From Eubacteriales bacterium (GTDB lineage: Bacteria; Bacillota_A; Clostridia; Christensenellales; Aristaeellaceae), in NCBI GenBank assembly GCA_028692205.1, contig JAQUXV010000064.1:1-10628 (forward strand): DNA of 10,628 nucleotides, given 5' to 3'. The notes beneath the pieces were generated by a model. The model was not told where the DNA came from and did not search any database. It saw only the letters and a list, made by a program, of their open reading frames with translations. Of the stretch, positions 6,562 to 10,628 are shown in pieces. Within the stretch, counting starts at the first letter, position 1. Each line of letters starts with the position of its first letter. Both the position numbers and the translations under genes were made by a program.

Positions 6562-8403
6562 ATGATCGAGCGTATTGAGCGCATTTTGGAACGGGTGGAA
6601 AAACCCGCGCGATATACCGGAAGCGAAATGAATACCGACGTAAAGCCGATTAGCGAGGCGGATATCTCGTTCGCTTTCTGCTTCCCGGACACTTATGAAG
6701 TGGCTATGTCCCATCTGGGGATGAAAATCCTGTACAGCATTATCAACGCTCTGCCTTACGCGGTTTGCGAGCGGGTTTGCATGCCTTGGGTCGATATGAT
6801 TGCCGAGATGAAAAAGGAAGGCGTGCCGCTGTTCTCGCTGGAAAGCCGTACGCCGCTGAACCGGTTTGACATTGTCGGGTTTACGCTTCAGTATGAAATG
6901 AGCTATACCAACATACTGGAAATGCTCTCGCTGGGCGGCGTGCCCGTAAAGGCGGAGCAGCGCGGCGAGAAAGACCCTATCGTGGTGGCGGGCGGCCCAT
7001 GCGCGTCCAACCCCGAACCGCTGCACGCGTTTATCGACGCGTTTATGATGGGCGATGGGGAAGAAGTCATTGTTGAAGTTGTGAACGCGCTGAACGAGTG
7101 CAAGAAAAACCGCGTTCCCCGCGCCGAGCGGTTGAAACGAATTGCTTCCATCGAGGGTGTATATGTTCCCGCACTTTATCAGGTAACGTACAACGAAGAC
7201 GGCACGCTGACAAGCTTCACGCCCGGTGATCCGGCCGCGCCCGTGATGGTAAAAAAGCGTTTTATCGCCGATATGGACACCGCGCCCTACCCCGAAACTA
7301 TGCCTGTGCCGTACACGCAGATTGTGCATGACAGAATTATGTTGGAAATTATGCGCGGTTGCACGCGCGGCTGCCGTTTCTGCCAGGCGGGAATGCTGTA
7401 CCGTCCCGTTCGGGAGCGGAGTGTAGAGAAACTGATGGAGCTTTCCCAGAAACTGGTGGACAGCACCGGGTATGAGGAAATATCGCTTTCCTCCCTTTCC
7501 AGCGGTGATTACAGTAAACTGCCCGAGCTGTGCGAGAAGCTGATGGAGCGCTTTGCCGACAAGAGGGTAAGCATATCGCTGCCTTCGCTGCGCATCGACA
7601 GCGTTGTGAAGGATTCGCTGGCGCAAACCCAGCGGGTGAAAAAATCCAGCCTTACCTTTGCGCCGGAAGCCGGAACCCAGCGCCTGCGGGATGTGATTAA
7701 CAAAGGCGTAACCGAGGAAGATCTGTTGGGCAAGCTGAAAGACGCGTTTGAAGGTGGCTGGAACAGTGTAAAGCTGTACTTCATGATGGGTCTGCCCACC
7801 GAAACGCAGGCCGACCTGGAAGGAATTGCCGCGCTTGCGAAGGCCGCCGTGAACGCATATTATGCTGTCCCCAAGGGGCAGCGCGCCAAGGGGCTGCGCG
7901 TTACTTGCAGCGCCGCGGTATTCGTGCCCAAACCCTTCACGCCTTTCCAGTGGTGCGCGCAGGATACCATGGAGGTTGTAAAGCAGAAGCAGATGGAACT
8001 GCGGCGATTACTGAACATTCGCGGCGTAACCTTCCACTGGCACGATCCTTCCATCAGTTTTCTGGAGGCGTGCTTTGCCGTGGGAGACCGGCGAATGGCG
8101 GACGTACTGTACCGCGCGTGGGAGCTGGGCTGCAGGCTGGACGGCTGGAACGACCAGTTCCGGTACGATCTGTGGATGCAGGCTTTTACCGACACGGGCG
8201 TGGACCCCGCTTTCTACGCCAACCGCAAACGCGGGCTGGACGAGCTTCTGCCATGGGACTTTATCGATATCGGGGTTACCAAGCGTTATCTGCTCCGTGA
8301 ATACGAGCGCGCGCTTAAGGAACAAACCACGCGGGATTGTCGGCTGGGCTGCAACGGCTGCGGTATTGAACAGATCGAAGGGTTGTGCGGCGTATGCGGA
8401 TGA
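6562..8403 (+). CDS. B12-binding-type radical SAM protein, TIGR03960 family
   Basis: 613 residues; GGAGG at 6551-6555 is six bases before the ATG. The N-terminal part (about 30-190) resembles a cobalamin-binding-like Rossmann domain (FCFPDTYEVAMSHLGMKIL, VVAGGPCASNPEP, GDGEE), but no clear DxHxxG cobalamin-ligand motif is seen. The radical SAM cluster is C267-x3-C271-x2-C274 inside MRGCTRGCRFCQAG, binding a [4Fe-4S] cluster and S-adenosylmethionine. The end is cysteine-rich: C593, C597, C600, C609 and C612 (CRLGCNGCG, then CGVCG), able to hold a second metal site. The family is widespread in Clostridia and is commonly adjacent or fused to TIGR03936/DUF2344, as here; its substrate is not established as far as I know. 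It heads an operon with that partner, RNase E/G and miaB, hinting at an RNA-related role (inference). The stop overlaps the next gene. Confidence 0.88.
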   Translation: MIERIERILERVEKPARYTGSEMNTDVKPISEADISFAFCFPDTYEVAMSHLGMKILYSIINALPYAVCERVCMPWVDMIAEMKKEGVPLFSLESRTPLNRFDIVGFTLQYEMSYTNILEMLSLGGVPVKAEQRGEKDPIVVAGGPCASNPEPLHAFIDAFMMGDGEEVIVEVVNALNECKKNRVPRAERLKRIASIEGVYVPALYQVTYNEDGTLTSFTPGDPAAPVMVKKRFIADMDTAPYPETMPVPYTQIVHDRIMLEIMRGCTRGCRFCQAGMLYRPVRERSVEKLMELSQKLVDSTGYEEISLSSLSSGDYSKLPELCEKLMERFADKRVSISLPSLRIDSVVKDSLAQTQRVKKSSLTFAPEAGTQRLRDVINKGVTEEDLLGKLKDAFEGGWNSVKLYFMMGLPTETQADLEGIAALAKAAVNAYYAVPKGQRAKGLRVTCSAAVFVPKPFTPFQWCAQDTMEVVKQKQMELRRLLNIRGVTFHWHDPSISFLEACFAVGDRRMADVLYRAWELGCRLDGWNDQFRYDLWMQAFTDTGVDPAFYANRKRGLDELLPWDFIDIGVTKRYLLREYERALKEQTTRDCRLGCNGCGIEQIEGLCGVCG

Positions 8404-9086
8404 TCGTTGTTTTTCAAAAAAACCTCGCGCTCCGGCATATCGGCCATCTGGATTTGATGCGCGCCATGCAGCGCGCGCTGAGACGCAGCAATCTGCCCAT
8501 CCGATACAGCAACGGCTTTAACCCGCATATCCAACTCAGTTTCGCTTCGCCGCTCTCCGTGGGCGTTGTGGGCATGCGGGAGATTATGGATGTGCCTGTA
8601 GAGGGCGAGTGCGATCCCGATCAATTTGCGGCGACGCTGCAGAAAGCGCTGCCGGCAGCCCTTCAAATTATGCAGGTGCGTGCCGTGGCGGATGATTATC
8701 CTACGCTGATGGCGCTGGTGTCCGGCTCCCGCCTGCGCATACAGCTGGACGCGGGGCCGGATGCGGATGCGATTGCCGATGCTTTTCACCGCTTTATGGC
8801 GTTAAAAGAAGTCCAAACGATGCGAAAGACCAAGAGTGGAGAAAAAATGACCGATATTCGCCCGTTTGTGACGCAGGCCGACATACATCAAACGGACGAC
8901 GGCTATCAGATCCGATGCGAAATTGCCAACAGGGCAGACGGCTCGCTGAAGCCTTCGGTGCTGATGCGGGCGCTGTGCGAAATGGCGAAGTTGGAATCAG
9001 TACCTTACATCGCTTATCGGGACACGATACTTGCAAGACGGAAGGACGGGACGGCGATACCGCTGGAGGCGTACGAAGATGGCTGA
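8394..9086 (+). CDS. TIGR03936 / DUF2344 radical-SAM-linked protein
   Basis: 230 residues from ATG 8394 (MRMIVVFQK), chosen because homologues begin with a short M-x-x-hydrophobic strand and AAGGG lies at 8378-8382, eleven bases upstream. ATG 8400, which overlaps the upstream TGA as ATGA, and GTG 8385 in the same frame are alternatives. The N-terminus shows the family signature: HIGHLDLMRAMQRALRRS, then YSNGFNPHIQLSFASPL and VGVVG. No catalytic motif is known to me. In other lineages this domain is the C-terminal part of a single chain with the radical SAM protein, so the two products very likely act together. The gene overlaps the RNase E/G start by 8 bases, suggesting coupled translation. 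Its molecular function is unknown. Confidence 0.85.
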   Translation: MRMIVVFQKNLALRHIGHLDLMRAMQRALRRSNLPIRYSNGFNPHIQLSFASPLSVGVVGMREIMDVPVEGECDPDQFAATLQKALPAALQIMQVRAVADDYPTLMALVSGSRLRIQLDAGPDADAIADAFHRFMALKEVQTMRKTKSGEKMTDIRPFVTQADIHQTDDGYQIRCEIANRADGSLKPSVLMRALCEMAKLESVPYIAYRDTILARRKDGTAIPLEAYEDG

Positions 9087-10290
9087 AACTCTTAAAATGA
9101 TTGTAAAGGCCAAGGAGGACCACCGCAGAATCGCAGTGGTGGACAAAGGCAGGCTGGTGGAATTCTACGCGGAAAACATGGATGAAACCACGCTTGTGAA
9201 CGCCGTAATTCTGGGCCGAGTGGAAAACATCGCCGCGGGCGTGAAAGCCGCTTTCATACACATTGGGCAGCCGCAAAACGGTTTTTTGCCTCTTGCGGAG
9301 ATGGATAGCTTTCAGAAGCAGCTGGATGAAAAGCCTTTGATTTCCGGCGAAGACGTGATTGTGCAGGTTAAAAAGGACGCACACGGCGAAAAAGGAGCAT
9401 TCCTCACAAGGGATGTCGCCCTGCCGGGTCAGCTGGTTATTTATATGCCGCTGAACCGCTATATCGGCGTCAGCAAGCGCGTAACGGTCGATACGGAGCG
9501 CGCAAAGCTTACGGAAATGGGCGGGCGAATCGCCGCGGAACAATACGGGTTGATTATGCGGTATGCCGCGCTGCTGGCGACGGAAGCCGAAGTGGAGGAG
9601 GAAATTGCCTCCCTGAAAACTCTGTGGGAGAACATCCGGGAGAAAGCGGTTTACCAGAAAGCGCCCGCCGTATTATACCGGGATCCCTCCGCGCTCACCG
9701 CGCTGGTGCGGGATTACGCGCCCCGTTATCAGCTGAATGTAACCTGCGGCGACGCGGTCAACCGTATGCCGTCCCCGCCCAGCGGCCTGATGTGGGAGCA
9801 ATTAAGCGAAGTTGAACTGGACGCCGTTTGGCGGGCGACCCGTGTGGACGAGCAGCTGCATACGGCGCTGGCGCGCACAGTACCGCTGAAAAACGGCGGG
9901 ACACTGGTGATTGACGAATGCGAGGCGCTTTCAACCGTAGACGTCAACTCGGCTAAATATATCGGCGAGAAAGACGGTAACCTCGCGCTGGAGCAAAATC
10001 TGGCGGCCTGCGCGGAGATCGCGCGGCAGATACGCCTGCGCAACTTAAGCGGCATCGTGCTGATCGATTTTATCGATATGCAGTCCGACGAAGATCGTAA
10101 AACGGTTGCGGATCAGTTGGAGAAGGAAATGGAGCGCGACCGAACCAAAACCGTTATCCATGGCTTCACCCGGCTGGGTCTTTTGGAAATCACGCGCAAG
10201 CGTGCCGGAGCATCGCTTCGGGATATGGTGGAAACCCCCTGCAAAACCTGCGGCGGTACGGGCTACAGGCTACAGCGCGAAAAAGAATAA
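9079..10290 (+). CDS. rng: Ribonuclease E/G family endoribonuclease
   Basis: 403 residues from ATG 9079, with GGAGG (9065-9069) nine bases upstream. The frame is open upstream to an ATG at 9031, but the family start is near MAETLKMIV. An S1 RNA-binding domain occupies about residues 35-115 (GRVENIAAGVKAAFIHIG, GFLPL). The catalytic DNase-I-like region has the STVDVNS box (D288, N290) and IDFIDM (D330, D333), matching the Mg-binding Asp/Asn residues of E. coli RNase E (D303, N305, D346). The zinc-link cysteines are C388 and C391 in CKTCGG, which bridge dimers in RNase E. The protein ends soon after the zinc link: there is no degradosome scaffold tail, as in RNase G and other short forms. It cleaves single-stranded RNA 5' to AU-rich sites in mRNA decay and rRNA maturation. 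It overlaps the DUF2344 gene and is followed 18 bases later by miaB. Confidence 0.93.
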   Translation: MAETLKMIVKAKEDHRRIAVVDKGRLVEFYAENMDETTLVNAVILGRVENIAAGVKAAFIHIGQPQNGFLPLAEMDSFQKQLDEKPLISGEDVIVQVKKDAHGEKGAFLTRDVALPGQLVIYMPLNRYIGVSKRVTVDTERAKLTEMGGRIAAEQYGLIMRYAALLATEAEVEEEIASLKTLWENIREKAVYQKAPAVLYRDPSALTALVRDYAPRYQLNVTCGDAVNRMPSPPSGLMWEQLSEVELDAVWRATRVDEQLHTALARTVPLKNGGTLVIDECEALSTVDVNSAKYIGEKDGNLALEQNLAACAEIARQIRLRNLSGIVLIDFIDMQSDEDRKTVADQLEKEMERDRTKTVIHGFTRLGLLEITRKRAGASLRDMVETPCKTCGGTGYRLQREKE

Positions 10291-10292
10291 CG

Positions 10293-10298
10293 AGAGGG
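10293..10298 (+). promoter_or_regulatory. Ribosome binding site that supports a GTG start for miaB
   Basis: AGAGGG lies ten bases upstream of GTG 10309. The next in-frame ATG, at 10366, has no comparable site, so GTG is preferred. Confidence 0.6.
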
Positions 10299-10308
10299 AT
10301 TATCAAAC

Positions 10309-10628
10309 GTGAACAAACCCCCGGTATATTGCACAACGGACGAGCAATTGGAGCAACAGGCGGCAATGGCGGCCATCGCTGCGATGCCGAACCGGCCGAA
10401 AAGCTATCATATCGTAACCTACGGCTGCCAGATGAATGCGCACGACAGCGAAAAGCTGGCCGGTATGCTGGAGCAAATGGATATGCGTGAGGCGGACGAC
10501 CGTACCCACGCCGATCTGGTACTGTTTAACACCTGCTGCGTACGCGATAATGCGGAGCGCCGTGCGCTTGGCAACGTGATCTGGCTGAAAGAGCTGAAAA
10601 AAGAAAAGCCGGAACTGCTGATCGGCGT
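10309..10628 (+). CDS. miaB: tRNA-2-methylthio-N6-dimethylallyladenosine synthase, N-terminal part (3' end outside window)
   Basis: The reading frame from GTG 10309 runs off the right edge; 106 complete codons are visible. After a 34-residue variable lead, the methylthiotransferase N-terminal domain (UPF0004) begins at SYHIVTYGCQMNAHDSEKLAG. Two of the three cysteines that bind the auxiliary [4Fe-4S] cluster are present: C40 in YGCQMN and C76 in NTCCVRDNAE. The extra C77 is common in clostridial MiaB. The TYGCQMN/NTCCVRDNAE pair fits MiaB better than MtaB or RimO. MiaB is a radical SAM enzyme that adds a methylthio group to i6A37 of tRNAs reading UNN codons. The radical SAM and TRAM domains should lie beyond the window. 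Translation probably comes from the shared operon transcript. Confidence 0.9.
   Translation, partial: MNKPPVYCTTDEQLEQQAAMAAIAAMPNRPKSYHIVTYGCQMNAHDSEKLAGMLEQMDMREADDRTHADLVLFNTCCVRDNAERRALGNVIWLKELKKEKPELLIG

Noticed and set aside
6487..7626. Long open frame on the minus strand (379 residues)
   Set aside because: It lies fully over the well-recognised radical SAM gene, has a His/Arg/Gln-rich composition typical of an antisense shadow, and shows no known domain.

Overview
The window reads as ordinary chromosome of a Gram-positive anaerobe of the class Clostridia (Bacillota), of moderate GC content. The basis is the combination of a split TIGR03960/TIGR03936 radical-SAM pair in front of an RNase E/G gene, a secreted wall protein built from SH3 and peptidoglycan-binding repeats with PTPTP linkers, GGAGG-type ribosome sites, and clear sigma-A promoters. 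All seven recognisable genes lie on the + strand. No rRNA, tRNA, CRISPR array, IS element or attachment site was seen.

Left part (1-1946): the C-terminal two thirds or so of a SNF2-family helicase-like ATPase, cut by the left edge, followed 83 bases later by a small zinc-ribbon protein with two membrane segments. No terminator is visible between them, so they are probably co-transcribed. Middle left (1947-4690): a consensus-like sigma-A promoter drives a single-gene unit encoding an 850-residue exported cell-wall protein (two SH3-like domains, six peptidoglycan-binding repeats and a C-terminal domain with an HxCxH motif), closed by a strong hairpin terminator.

Middle (4691-6424): a second sigma-A promoter with an extended -10 lies about 250 bases ahead of the most likely start (a TTG with a good ribosome site) of a glutamate-cysteine-ligase-family enzyme. 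The long leader starts with a 7-bp hairpin and contains alternative pairings. It is the least explained stretch of the window and the best candidate for an undescribed regulatory RNA. A terminator follows the ligase gene.

Right part (6425-10628): a third promoter precedes a tight operon. It holds a B12-binding-type radical SAM protein (TIGR03960), its DUF2344/TIGR03936 partner, RNase E/G, and the start of miaB, cut by the right edge. The first three genes overlap by a few bases each and miaB follows after 18 bases, so the group is probably one transcript joining an uncharacterised radical-SAM pair to RNA turnover and tRNA modification. rplU, which commonly follows the RNase gene in Clostridia, is not there.
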